DNA of 64,000 bases from Psychrobacter sp. P11G3 (lineage in GTDB: Bacteria; Pseudomonadota; Gammaproteobacteria; Pseudomonadales; Moraxellaceae). Shown here piece by piece: positions 44,937-53,700 of this stretch. Numbering within the stretch: the first letter of the stretch is position 1; every line of letters begins with the position of its first letter. The position numbers and the translations under genes were made by a program. The stretch covers positions 1,550,001 to 1,614,000 of the forward strand of contig NZ_CM003596.1 in NCBI RefSeq assembly GCF_001435845.1. The letters are read 5' to 3'. Below the pieces are notes generated by a model. It was given only the letters and a program-made list of their open reading frames with translations, made no database searches and was not told the DNA's origin.

Positions 44937-47210
44937 TTAGAACTTGTAGTTCACGCCCATGTAAAACGAGCGACCTGCACCAGGTACGGTAGTGCCCCAG
45001 TTGGATCCGGTAGTTAGCTCGTTATTGATACCCATGGTTCTGCCTTGACCCATATAAGACCCGCCCAGTGGCAATGCGTAGTTTTTGTCCAACACATTAT
45101 CAATACCTGCCTCAACGCTAACCGCATCCCATTGATAGCCAGTGCTCAGGTTCAATAAACCGTCACCCGCTGTTTTAACCTCATTACGCGGCGTTGATAC
45201 TTTATTTTTAGCGGCTACAGCAACCATTTCAACTTGGTTTTTCCAGTTATTGTTTTCATGATTGAGCGCAATGCTGGCATTGAGTGGCATGATATTGTAA
45301 AGATGAGAACCTGTATCTTTATTTTTGCCGTTGGTGTAGCTCAGTGATCCAGCCAGTCCCCAATCACCCCAAGCATTAGAGGGTAAGTCGCGGTCAGCTG
45401 TGATGTCGATACCGTATATTCTGGCATCTTGGTTGGTATAACGCATCACGTTATATTGGTCGCTGGTTTGAGTGGTTGCAGCGGTATTGTTTGCTGAATC
45501 CCACTGTACGGCATCAACGTAATCATCGATGTGCGAGTAATAAGGCGTTGCTTTTATGCCCCAGTTATCATCAGCACCGCGCCAGTCAAATGTCATGGAT
45601 AGCGTATTGGATTTTTCAGGTTTTAGATCAGGATCACCGAAATAGCCATTACCATCACCCACAGTGTTATTCATGATAGAGGCCATGCCCCATGTCGACC
45701 ATGTATAACGCTCGTATAGGCTAGGAGTGCGCTCTTTGTGTGAAGCCCCAAATTCGATAGAGCTGTTGTCGCTCATATCGTAGCGGGCAATGGCAGTGGC
45801 GTCGACATTATTGTCAGTGGTGCTACGGTCACTGGCATTAAAGATGGCGCTATCGCGGCCTTGGTTGGTCATCATCATTGAGTTATAACCACTGACCTCA
45901 TCAGCACTGGTGCGTACGTTTTCGTAACGAGCACCCAACTGTGTGGTCCATTTTGGAGCTACTTGCTTTTCCCATTCACCATAGACACCAATGCGTGTAC
46001 GTTGCCCGTTATTTATGTTTTCAAAATCATCAGGCCCCATCATACCAGTACCAGAGGCGGGCCATAAGTCATCGAGTGTATAGTCTTGATACTCAGCGCC
46101 TAGGGTCACCGTACTTTGGTCAGTTAAATCAACGATACCCTTAAGGTTAGCACCGATGGTTTCACTGTCAGTATACATCGGCATGCCAGCAGCGTTGCCA
46201 TATAAGAACTGTTTGTCCTTACCAAAGTTCATATAGTGTTCGACGTCTTCATGGTAAGCCTGTGCTTCTAACTGACCCCAGTTTAACTCACCTTTATAGC
46301 GCAGGTTCACTCTGTCGAGCTGGTTGTCTAGCATGTCCATACGCTGGTTTGGATATAGCTCTTCTGGTACACGTTGCCATAGATAAGTACCTTGCAGCAG
46401 ATGATCACCATTGTGATAAGCCACATCTACAGACTGAGTCTGGCTTTCAAAAGCAGTCGAGCCAACTTCATCTTTCGCCAAACTTTGACCGCTGCCACTT
46501 GCATCAGTATAAGTTTTAAAGTCACCACCAGCATCGTAGTTGTCTGACTTTGCATAGCTGCCTTTATACGACAGGCTTAGTACGTCATTAGCTATGTTGG
46601 TTTCAACGTTTGCGCCGTAGCCGTTGCCATTGCTGCGATAGAACGCACCAACTTCGCCTGAGGTAACGACATTACTGTCTTCTGAAAACGTTGGCTCTGC
46701 TGATTCAACGACGATGGTGCCACCAATACTATTGCCACCGACACTCACGGGTGTGACACCTGCATAAACAGTGGTTTCTTCAACCGCGCTCGGTGAGATA
46801 TAAGATAAAGGTGAGTTCATGCTGTTTGGGCAAGAGGCGATTGAGTCTACACCATCTACCAAGATACGCAGACGGTTATCTGCCAAACCTCTAATTACTG
46901 GTAGGTTTGAGATGCCGCCAGCACTTTGCACATTGATACCTGGAATTTTGGTCAATATGGTTGCGGTATCGCTGGTTGCTGCTTGTTGGTGGTTGATATC
47001 ATTTTGATGAAGTGTCGCAGAGGTACCGAGATTATTGGCTTCTGATGCGCCTGCCGTCACGGTAATAGCTGGCAGGTAAGCCATGGGCATATCGTCATGA
47101 TTAGAATGGTCTTCACCGTTGTGCGCATATGCGCTACTGATTTGAAACAAGGCCGCTGCCAAAACACTAAGTTTTAGTGTAGCTGCCGTACTTTTTGATG
47201 GATGTTGCAT
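44937..47210 (-). CDS. TonB-dependent outer-membrane receptor, probable copper receptor
   Basis: A 757-residue receptor. Signal peptide ends near SSAYAHNG, then a His/Met/Asp-rich mature N-terminus (HNGEDHSNHDDMPM). TonB-box/plug: LPAITVTAGA, ILTKIPGINVQSAGGISNLPVIRGLADNRLRILVDGV. A plug loop with Cys and Met (SIASCPNSMNSPLSYISPSA), GGNSIGGTIVVESA, and a 22-strand barrel ending in Phe (FYMGVNYKF). The Met/His content and the adjacent cueR/copA suggest copper ligands, as in OprC/NosA-type receptors (inference). Start at 47210 follows AGGAC; ATG 47243 would disrupt the signal peptide. Confidence 0.82.
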   Translation of the reverse strand: MQHPSKSTAATLKLSVLAAALFQISSAYAHNGEDHSNHDDMPMAYLPAITVTAGASEANNLGTSATLHQNDINHQQAATSDTATILTKIPGINVQSAGGISNLPVIRGLADNRLRILVDGVDSIASCPNSMNSPLSYISPSAVEETTVYAGVTPVSVGGNSIGGTIVVESAEPTFSEDSNVVTSGEVGAFYRSNGNGYGANVETNIANDVLSLSYKGSYAKSDNYDAGGDFKTYTDASGSGQSLAKDEVGSTAFESQTQSVDVAYHNGDHLLQGTYLWQRVPEELYPNQRMDMLDNQLDRVNLRYKGELNWGQLEAQAYHEDVEHYMNFGKDKQFLYGNAAGMPMYTDSETIGANLKGIVDLTDQSTVTLGAEYQDYTLDDLWPASGTGMMGPDDFENINNGQRTRIGVYGEWEKQVAPKWTTQLGARYENVRTSADEVSGYNSMMMTNQGRDSAIFNASDRSTTDNNVDATAIARYDMSDNSSIEFGASHKERTPSLYERYTWSTWGMASIMNNTVGDGNGYFGDPDLKPEKSNTLSMTFDWRGADDNWGIKATPYYSHIDDYVDAVQWDSANNTAATTQTSDQYNVMRYTNQDARIYGIDITADRDLPSNAWGDWGLAGSLSYTNGKNKDTGSHLYNIMPLNASIALNHENNNWKNQVEMVAVAAKNKVSTPRNEVKTAGDGLLNLSTGYQWDAVSVEAGIDNVLDKNYALPLGGSYMGQGRTMGINNELTTGSNWGTTVPGAGRSFYMGVNYKF

Positions 47211-47412
47211 AGTATGCTGTCCTGAAAACTTTGAAAAACACATGATAAAAGGGATTGTATTTTTGGGTATCAGTCACGGTCAGAGAGAATCAATAGTAAT
47301 AACATCCGGCTGTACAGCGCTATATTTGGTCGTCGGTTATGCTCTCAACGTTTTATCGCCGAGCAAATTCCCAACCATTAAATAGGCTGCCGATATTATT
47401 GATAGTGACTGA

Positions 47413-47910
47413 TTAAGCAATCAGGACAAATGGAGGAGCGCGGGAGAAGGGTCGTAAGAAGTCAGTTGCATAATAAAACTCTATCGTCGACGGTATCGTC
47501 GCTATGATAGTAGTGATTTCTATGGGCTGAAATTCAGGTGGTTCGATGATAAACGGAGTAATCACTGCTGACATGGAGGTACATATGTCACAGCTACCGT
47601 GTTGATGAGTGTTGGGTTTGGAGGTCGTTGTGTTGGTTACTGCTGATTGCGCTGCTGCCTCTGAGTGTGTCAGCATCGATGCATTTGCACGATGCTGCGA
47701 ATGCATACTGTGATCATGAGAAGCAGATACAACAGGTGCAAGCTCAATACAGATGCCGTGACCCAAACTGGCGTTGTTACTCCATAAAGGGGTTAACAAT
47801 GGAGTGGTATGTAACAGCCATGCGAAACATGCTAACAGCATAGCTGTCCACATCATTGCGGGTGATAGCAATGAATAGCGCCGTACAAAATTAAGATGCT
47901 TTGAGAGCAT
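47413..47910 (-). CDS. DUF2946-like small membrane/periplasmic protein
   Basis: A 165-residue protein with one N-terminal hydrophobic segment (AMMWTAMLLACFAWLLH), a His/Met-containing region (SASHDHSMHSQHRAN), and a HQHGSCDICTSM motif with CxxC, ending RPFSRAPPFVLIA. The His-Cys-x-x-Cys pattern and the RAPP-like end resemble DUF2946 proteins found beside copper genes. A start at 48009 is possible but adds 33 residues without a ribosome site; the start is uncertain. It lies between the TonB receptor and cueR. Confidence 0.65.
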   Translation of the reverse strand: MLSKHLNFVRRYSLLSPAMMWTAMLLACFAWLLHTTPLLTPLWSNNASLGHGICIELAPVVSASHDHSMHSQHRANASMLTHSEAAAQSAVTNTTTSKPNTHQHGSCDICTSMSAVITPFIIEPPEFQPIEITTIIATIPSTIEFYYATDFLRPFSRAPPFVLIA

Positions 47911-48099
47911 TATATAGTCATCGCATAAGTTTTGTGCGGAAGGTGTTGATATGAATCGAGTAGATATCGATACATTATAATAAGTTAACTTAACAAAACT
48001 TGTTAACAATACTATTGTAAGTCAATTGACTTGCCTCCTACAAGTGGCGTGCTCTTAAAACTATGCGAAAGTCTGTAATAGTGGGGCTAATTATTTACT

Positions 48100-48492
48100 T
48101 CATTGGCCGTGCCCAAGATCCTCTAAGATAGCGCAATCTGCATTATCATCGCCTGCGCAATGATCAAAAGAGTTCTGTAGCGATTCGACCATCTCCTGCA
48201 ATTGCGCGATTTTTTGGTTTAACGTTTCGATATGCTCTTGTGTCAGTTGCTTAACATCTGCACTCTGACGATTGGCATTCTTGCGCAGATACAGTAACTC
48301 TTTCATTTGCTTGGATGAGAATCCCAAGTCACGAGAATGTCTTAAAAAGCATAGGTCGTCGATATCGTCTTTAGAATACAAGCGATAACCTGAGTTCGAG
48401 CGATTGACTGTTTCTAGCAAGCCAACCTGCTCATAGTAGCGAATCATTTTGGTAGAGATGCCTGATTGCTTTGATGCTTGACCAATATTCAT
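48100..48492 (-). CDS. cueR: Copper-responsive MerR regulator CueR
   Basis: A 130-residue MerR activator. HTH MNIGQASKQSGISTKMIRYYEQVGLL, dimerisation helix, and the metal loop with Cys112 and Cys120 (DHCAGDDNADCAIL); residue 77 is Ser, the marker of monovalent Cu(I)/Ag(I) sensing. Numbering from the chosen start reproduces CueR exactly, supporting 48492 (AGGA eight bases upstream) over 48501. It follows copA after a hairpin and is read in the same direction. Confidence 0.92.
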   Translation of the reverse strand: MNIGQASKQSGISTKMIRYYEQVGLLETVNRSNSGYRLYSKDDIDDLCFLRHSRDLGFSSKQMKELLYLRKNANRQSADVKQLTQEHIETLNQKIAQLQEMVESLQNSFDHCAGDDNADCAILEDLGHGQ

Positions 48493-48524
48493 ATTTATCA
48501 TCCTAGCCTAAAAAGGGACTTAAA

Positions 48525-48562
48525 TAACAAAAGGGTTTAAATAACCTGTGTATTTAAACCCT
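48525..48562 (-). terminator. Terminator between copA and cueR
   Basis: AGGGTTTAAATA (48532-48543) and TATTTAAACCCT (48551-48562) form a perfect 12-bp stem with a 7-base loop. On the minus strand it is followed by TTTTGTTATTT. It probably limits read-through from copA into cueR. Confidence 0.75.
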
Positions 48563-48619
48563 ATATTGATATCCTTTACGATTCTACATTCACTCTGTAG
48601 CGGTTTAGTAGTTCGCTGA

Positions 48620-50878
48620 CTATGCTTTAAAGTACTTGAGGCGTAACGCATTACCCAATACGAAAACAGAAGAAAGTGCCATGGCGGCTGCCGCAAAAAT
48701 GGGTGAGAGCAGGATACCAAAGGCGGGATACAAGACACCTGCGGCAATCGGAATCAAGGCGACATTATAAATAAACGCCCAAGCCAGATTTTGTCTGATA
48801 TTGCTGATGGTGGCTTTACTCAAGGCAATCGCAGTAGGTACGCCTTGCAGACTACCTGACATTAGCACCACTTCAGCCGCCTCAATCGCCACGTCTGTGC
48901 CTGTACCAATGGCCAATCCAACATCGGATTGAGCCAATGCAGGGGCATCATTGATACCGTCACCAACAAATGCCACTCGGCCATATTGTTCTTGCAACTG
49001 GCGTATTGCATCCACTTTGCCTTCGGGCAACACTTCTGCTACTACCTGATCGATATTTAATGTTGCGGCAATCGCTTGGGCGGTATGGCGATTATCACCT
49101 GTAATCATGGCCACTTTTAAGCCTAACTGATGTAGTGCGGCAATGGCGGCATGAGTCGTCTCTTTAATAGGGTCGGCAACGGCAATGATAGCGGCCAATT
49201 GCTGATCAATAGATACATAGAGTGGGGTTTTGCCTTCTTGCCCCAAACGTAGCGCATCTTGTTCAAAAGGCGCAACATCAAGCGCCAATTGTTGCATGTA
49301 ACGATCCGCCCCAATGTGGATCACTTGGCCTGCCACGTTTGCTTGAATACCCAAACCTGTCATCGCCTCAAAGTCAGTGATAGGAAGCAATTGAATATTC
49401 TGTTGTTCTGCAGCTTGAACAATGGCTAAGGCAATTGGATGCTCAGATTTTGCTTCAACCGATGCCACCACACGTAAGACTTGTTCTTTCTCAAATCCTT
49501 GTTGAACTTGAAAATCTGTCAACGTAGGTTTGCCTTCAGTCAATGTACCTGTTTTATCAACGGCCACTACGCTCACATCCTGAAGCATTTGTAGCGCTTC
49601 ACCTTTACGGAATAGCACACCTAATTCTGCACCGCGACCTGTACCGACCATAATAGAGGTGGGAGTGGCCAATCCCATTGCACAAGGGCAGGCTACAATG
49701 AGAACGGCAACCGCATTGATTAAACCAAAGGTTAAGGCAGGGTCAGGGCCAAAAATCAACCAAACTATAAAGGTTAATGCTGATAGAAACATCACCGCTG
49801 GTACAAACCACATAGTGACTTTATCCACCAATGCTTGAATCGGTAATTTAGAGCCTTGGGCTTGTTCTACCATACGAATGATTTGTGCCAAAACAGAATC
49901 TTCACCGATGGCCGTTGCTCGAATATTCACGGTACCGTTTTGATTGATAGTACCGCCGACCACTTGATCGCCGGCTTGTTTTTTCACAGGAACAGGTTCA
50001 CCCGTAATCATAGATTCATCAATATAACTGTGACCGTCAACGACTTCGCCATCGATAGGCACACGCTCGCCTGGACGAATCTCAACTATCATTTGTGCAG
50101 TGACGTTTTCTACAGGGACTTCAATGACTTTGCCATCTTGCTGTACACGGGCTGTTTTTGCCTGCATGCCTACTAAGTGCTGAATGGCCCCAGAAGTACG
50201 ACCTTTAGCCTTTGCTTCAAAATAACGGCCTAATAATATCAAGCTCACAATCATGGCAGCGGCTTCGTAATAGACGTGCACCGTGCCTTCAGGTAACGCT
50301 TGCGGGATAAAGGTCGCTATGAGGGAAAAGCCATACGCTGCGATCGTACCAATCGCCACTAGCGAATTCATATCTGGCGCAAAACGCAATAAGGCTGGCA
50401 CGCCTTTCTGATAAAAGGGTCGGCCTGGAAAGAGTAATACCAATGTGGTCAAAACAAACTGTATCAGCCAACTTTGCTGAGTGCCGAGGTTATTCACTAC
50501 CCACATATGAAAGGCGGGAATCATATGCGAGCCCATTGCTAGAATGAATACGGGCAGTGACAACAGCGCAGAAAGTCCTAAATCTCGTTTAAGCTGATTT
50601 TGCTCCGAGGCTTTTTTATCTTGTCGATCACTTTGGTCTTGTTCTACCAGTTTGGCCTCGTAGCCCGCTTTTTTAACGGCCTCAATTAAGTCACTCGTGT
50701 GTATTTGAGCATCGCCTTTAATCCAAGCGCGTTCAGTCGCAAGGTTTACAGTAGCTTGTTGCACGCCAGCGACTTTGGCCAAGGATTTTTCTACTCGCCC
50801 AACACAAGAGGCACAACTCATGCCTTCAATGCTCAGCACTTCTTGATAAGTAGGGGCTTTAGTATTTTTTGTTTTCAT
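48620..50878 (-). CDS. copA: Cu(I)-exporting P1B-type ATPase CopA
   Basis: A 752-residue copper pump of the inner membrane. One N-terminal HMA domain with EGMSCASC, then two helices, TGE actuator loop in [14 protein letters not shown], the transmembrane CPC in [27 protein letters not shown] phosphorylation site, [10 protein letters not shown] nucleotide-binding HP, and [21 protein letters not shown]. The start at 50878 has GAGG six bases upstream. It is driven by a CueR-type promoter 58 bases before the start and is followed by cueR. Confidence 0.94.
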   Translation of the reverse strand: MKTKNTKAPTYQEVLSIEGMSCASCVGRVEKSLAKVAGVQQATVNLATERAWIKGDAQIHTSDLIEAVKKAGYEAKLVEQDQSDRQDKKASEQNQLKRDLGLSALLSLPVFILAMGSHMIPAFHMWVVNNLGTQQSWLIQFVLTTLVLLFPGRPFYQKGVPALLRFAPDMNSLVAIGTIAAYGFSLIATFIPQALPEGTVHVYYEAAAMIVSLILLGRYFEAKAKGRTSGAIQHLVGMQAKTARVQQDGKVIEVPVENVTAQMIVEIRPGERVPIDGEVVDGHSYIDESMITGEPVPVKKQAGDQVVGGTINQNGTVNIRATAIGEDSVLAQIIRMVEQAQGSKLPIQALVDKVTMWFVPAVMFLSALTFIVWLIFGPDPALTFGLINAVAVLIVACPCAMGLATPTSIMVGTGRGAELGVLFRKGEALQMLQDVSVVAVDKTGTLTEGKPTLTDFQVQQGFEKEQVLRVVASVEAKSEHPIALAIVQAAEQQNIQLLPITDFEAMTGLGIQANVAGQVIHIGADRYMQQLALDVAPFEQDALRLGQEGKTPLYVSIDQQLAAIIAVADPIKETTHAAIAALHQLGLKVAMITGDNRHTAQAIAATLNIDQVVAEVLPEGKVDAIRQLQEQYGRVAFVGDGINDAPALAQSDVGLAIGTGTDVAIEAAEVVLMSGSLQGVPTAIALSKATISNIRQNLAWAFIYNVALIPIAAGVLYPAFGILLSPIFAAAAMALSSVFVLGNALRLKYFKA

Positions 50879-50935
50879 AACAACCTCTGTCGTTTTTAAT
50901 TCTGTTTTTAATCTTATTTTCAAATCTATAGCGAC

Positions 50936-50966
50936 AGCATATAGGTTGACATTATGGTAAGGTCAA
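50936..50966 (-). promoter_or_regulatory. CueR-type promoter of copA
   Basis: On the minus strand, TTGACC (-35; 50961-50966) and TATGCT (-10; 50936-50941) are separated by 19 bases, the long spacer diagnostic of MerR-family promoters. The dyad TTGAC...GTCAA spans the -35 side of the spacer (TTGACCTTACCATAATGTC then AA). CueR bound here would twist the spacer on copper binding to activate copA. Confidence 0.85.
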
Positions 50967-51304
50967 GCGTATTTCTTTGAATACTTTTAAACCCGTTTAT
51001 AGTAGCGTCTTATATTTGGCGTTAAGCTTAAAATAGCTAAATTATGGTTTATTGTTGAAGGTATGGCGGCATTAATTATAAAATAGGGCAGGATAAATGA
51101 CTGATAATAAGATAAACTGCCCAGCGAGCGCTGATAGGGTTCGATAACTCTCGATCAATTCACTGTATTTGGCTGCTAGCGAATAAAACAACAATAATAA
51201 GAAACGCTGCTAGCAATGACAGAGTACGCTGTCAATAGCAGGTGATATCAGCACCGTTGACACAAAATATTTATACAAGACCATTGATATTAAGGCACAT
51301 CACT
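50967..51304. other. Intergenic stretch between copA promoter and NADAR gene
   Basis: Apart from a GGGCAG...CTGCCC inverted repeat (about 51088-51123) and an unpaired TTGACA at 51257-51262, no feature is recognised. It should contain the promoter of the rightward NADAR gene. No toxin-like ORF is present on either strand. Confidence 0.45.
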
Positions 51305-52018
51305 ATGGAAGAAGTACCAAATACGATAGAACAAAGACCCGTATTCATGCCCAAAGTCAACAGTGACAATTTGGTAAAAACGGATATGGTTATGTTTGAG
51401 CGGCATGTGGGATTTGCGACCAGACAAAAGAAAAAATCCATCAATGACTTACAACAAGTCATTCGCAAAAAGTATGGATTTAAGAATGTGTTAGAGCTAT
51501 CTAGTAAATCTGGTAATAAGCTAAGTTTTCCGCTAAGCCCGTTTAGCTTAAAAATTACCGATGAGCATGATGGCAATCCATATAGTGTCGAAAATGCTTT
51601 TCAAGCCAGTATGGTTTTTGAAGATGGTGGTCCTTATGCGGATTTGCTAACAGTAGCGCCAAGACAAGCCCGCAAAGATGAGCGATTGATGACCTCGGGC
51701 GAGCTCATTGGCTACAATTACTTTGGTATGGAATGGGGCGTAGAGCCGTTAACAACATTTTATGATTGGCTGTACGTGAATGCGCTCAAGCAAAACCCTC
51801 AGCTGCATGAGGAAGTAATTCAATATCAAGGGTTTACTGATATTACCTTTAATCCTAAAAAATCTATCCATAGTGCAGCGTATGCGTTGGCGCTGTTTGT
51901 GGCACTGCACAAACGAGAGTTGCTCGATAATGTGGAAGACCCAATGGCATTCTACGATTTATGCAATAATTTTAAAATCAGCAATACTGAGCACCTATTA
52001 GAAGAAGGTTGGATCTGA
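51305..52018 (+). CDS. NADAR-family protein of the DarT1-antitoxin type (orphan)
   Basis: A 237-residue cytosolic protein. MEEVPNTIEQRPVFMPKVN, QKKKSINDLQQVIRKKYG, VLELSSKSGNKLSFPLSPF, NAFQASMVFEDGGPYADLL, YNYFGMEWGVEPLTTFYDWLYVNAL and FTDITFNPKKSIHSAAYALAL match the NADAR proteins paired with DarT1 DNA ADP-ribosyltransferases, which remove ADP-ribose from guanine bases. Here no DarT1 (DUF4433) gene is adjacent: copA lies upstream on the other strand and a MITE end follows. AAGG nine bases upstream supports ATG 51305. It may act as a solitary de-ADP-ribosylase or anti-toxin. Confidence 0.78.
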   Translation: MEEVPNTIEQRPVFMPKVNSDNLVKTDMVMFERHVGFATRQKKKSINDLQQVIRKKYGFKNVLELSSKSGNKLSFPLSPFSLKITDEHDGNPYSVENAFQASMVFEDGGPYADLLTVAPRQARKDERLMTSGELIGYNYFGMEWGVEPLTTFYDWLYVNALKQNPQLHEEVIQYQGFTDITFNPKKSIHSAAYALALFVALHKRELLDNVEDPMAFYDLCNNFKISNTEHLLEEGWI

Positions 52019-52056
52019 TCGTCAAATCAGATCGCTTAAGTTTGCTTGAACCGAAA

Positions 52057-52087
52057 GCTACGATACATAATGTATCGTGGCTTTTTT
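52057..52087 (+). terminator. Terminator of the NADAR gene
   Basis: GCTACGATACA (52057-52067) and TGTATCGTGGC (52071-52081) form a stem with one mismatch or wobble, followed by six T. It lies 38 bases after the stop. Confidence 0.8.
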
Positions 52088-52100
52088 ATTTCTCTATATT

Positions 52101-52152
52101 TAGCCATTTTTAGCCCATTTAGATGACTATCGAGTGAATTGAAGACACGCCC
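52101..52152. mobile_element. Solo right-end remnant of the type B MITE
   Basis: About 52 bases match the right end of the element at 58199-58368: shared TTTTTAGCCCATTTAGA, then GAATTGAAGACACGCCC against GAATTGAGGACACGCCC, followed by TA. The left end is absent, so it is a deleted copy. Confidence 0.7.
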
Positions 52153-52171
52153 TAGTAAACATACTTAAACA

Positions 52172-53062
52172 TTATAGCCAATAGTTCTCTTGGACATAGG
52201 CGATACAGAGATCATAAAATGCTTGAGCTGGGGGAGAGATAGATTTATCAGCAAGTTTAAAGATACCGATTTGCCGGTTTAAAGAAGGGTCAACTAAATC
52301 TATCCAAACGAGTTCCGGCTCATTCGCAGGGAAGGCAAGCTTGGGTAAAGTAGTGATACCTAGATCATTACGCAATAAAGAAAACAGCGATGTGATGTTT
52401 TCTACCGTGTACCTTGCCCTGCGATTGAGCGCTTCGGCTGGCGTGTTTTCGAGTAATCTGCAAGTGCCATTATAAATAAACGGCTGCGCCATGAGTTGCT
52501 GCCATTTTAGCCCGTGCGATTGATTTAACTGGTTGTTTAGCTCATTACTTTGCAGACAGACCACGCCGATTGGGTCTGATATGAGTAAAGTAAAATCTAT
52601 ATTCGTTTGATCAATACTGGTGCAATTGCCTAGTGCCAAATCAATTTCTCCGGCTAACAATCGATTGGCCACACCGACAGAGTTATCATCTATCAGTACA
52701 ATCTCAATGTCAGGATATTTTTTTGAGTATTCAACCAATACGCTAGGTAACAATTTAGTCACTAGCGACGGTACGCTTGCAATCCTAATCTTACCTTTTT
52801 CGCCGGACGCAGAGGCTTTTAAGTCATCTTCTAGCGCTTGATAAACGCTAATAAACTGCTCAATCTTTGGTAAGCAGGTTTCACCGAAAGGCGTGAGTAG
52901 AGCTTTGTTTCCTACTTCAAATAAACGCTGTCCCAAGGTTTTTTCTAATTCCTTTATCGAGGCTGACAAAGCAGCTTGCGAACGGTTAGCACGATCAGCC
53001 GCCGCACGAAACCCTCCTTCTTCCACGACAAATAAGAAATGACGCAATTGCTGTAGCTTCAT
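52172..53062 (-). CDS. LysR-family regulator
   Basis: A 296-residue LTTR. HTH MKLQQLRHFLFVVEEGGFRAAADRANRSQAALSASIKELEK, effector domain from about residue 88 (GKIRIASVPSLVTKLLPSVL). It is divergent from the RidA gene with a 190-base shared promoter containing repeated AATCTATC motifs. It probably controls the RidA/aldehyde dehydrogenase/dipeptidase/BCCT genes. An ATG five codons earlier is an alternative start. Confidence 0.87.
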   Translation of the reverse strand: MKLQQLRHFLFVVEEGGFRAAADRANRSQAALSASIKELEKTLGQRLFEVGNKALLTPFGETCLPKIEQFISVYQALEDDLKASASGEKGKIRIASVPSLVTKLLPSVLVEYSKKYPDIEIVLIDDNSVGVANRLLAGEIDLALGNCTSIDQTNIDFTLLISDPIGVVCLQSNELNNQLNQSHGLKWQQLMAQPFIYNGTCRLLENTPAEALNRRARYTVENITSLFSLLRNDLGITTLPKLAFPANEPELVWIDLVDPSLNRQIGIFKLADKSISPPAQAFYDLCIAYVQENYWL

Positions 53063-53091
53063 ATTCAGACCATTCAAAATTATTCTTTAAT

Positions 53092-53122
53092 AATCTATCT
53101 TAAATGATAGATTAAATCTATC
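53092..53122. promoter_or_regulatory. Putative LysR operator in the ridA divergent promoter
   Basis: AATCTATC (53092-53099) pairs with GATAGATT (53106-53113) around a 6-base centre, and a third AATCTATC follows directly at 53115-53122. The array lies 30 bases upstream of the LysR start and about 130 bases before the RidA start. Confidence 0.6.
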
Positions 53123-53251
53123 AAAATTCAAATTTAATTAGTTAGATTTATCGTTGCTAATTAAGTAGGATAAGTCATGTAGCAATTGGCAGTGATTAAA
53201 TAAATTTCAGATCACTCACTGCTGAAACCACTTATCAAAGGACATGACAAT

Positions 53252-53641
53252 ATGATGACTCACTCAAACAAACAGGCCGTTAAAACCTCGCTTTATGTGT
53301 CTAAAGCACCGTTGGAGTGGGCCATCACTAATAACGGAACCTTGTACACCGCGCAGATTCCTATTGATGAAAATGGTGATGTGGTTGCAGGTGGTATTGA
53401 AACGCAAACTCGCCAAACACTAGACAATCTTAAGCACACGCTAGAATGTGCCAATGTTGGCATGGATGCAGTTCTACAGGTAATGATCTACGTAACCGAT
53501 CGCGACCATCTAAAAACTGTCAATCAAGTCTATGCCGAATATTTTGAAGCACCTTATCCAAATCGGGCAGCACTGGTAATAGCTGGACTGGCTCGTGAAG
53601 AGATGCTGGTTGAGCTGGTCGTATATGCCGCTGTGCCCTAA
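53252..53641 (+). CDS. RidA-family imine/enamine deaminase
   Basis: A 129-residue RidA/YjgF protein that hydrolyses reactive imines formed by amino-acid enzymes. Conserved VAGGIETQTRQTLDNL, VMIYVTDRDHLKTVNQVYAEYF and the catalytic Arg105 in PYPNRAAL are present. AAAGGA precedes the ATG. First gene of the LysR-associated run; suggests the pathway includes an amine or amino-acid oxidation step. Confidence 0.9.
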   Translation: MMTHSNKQAVKTSLYVSKAPLEWAITNNGTLYTAQIPIDENGDVVAGGIETQTRQTLDNLKHTLECANVGMDAVLQVMIYVTDRDHLKTVNQVYAEYFEAPYPNRAALVIAGLAREEMLVELVVYAAVP

Positions 53642-53700
53642 ACTCTAAATGTACTCTAGTCAATAAATAAAATATTTAATACTTTATCAAGGAAGCACTT

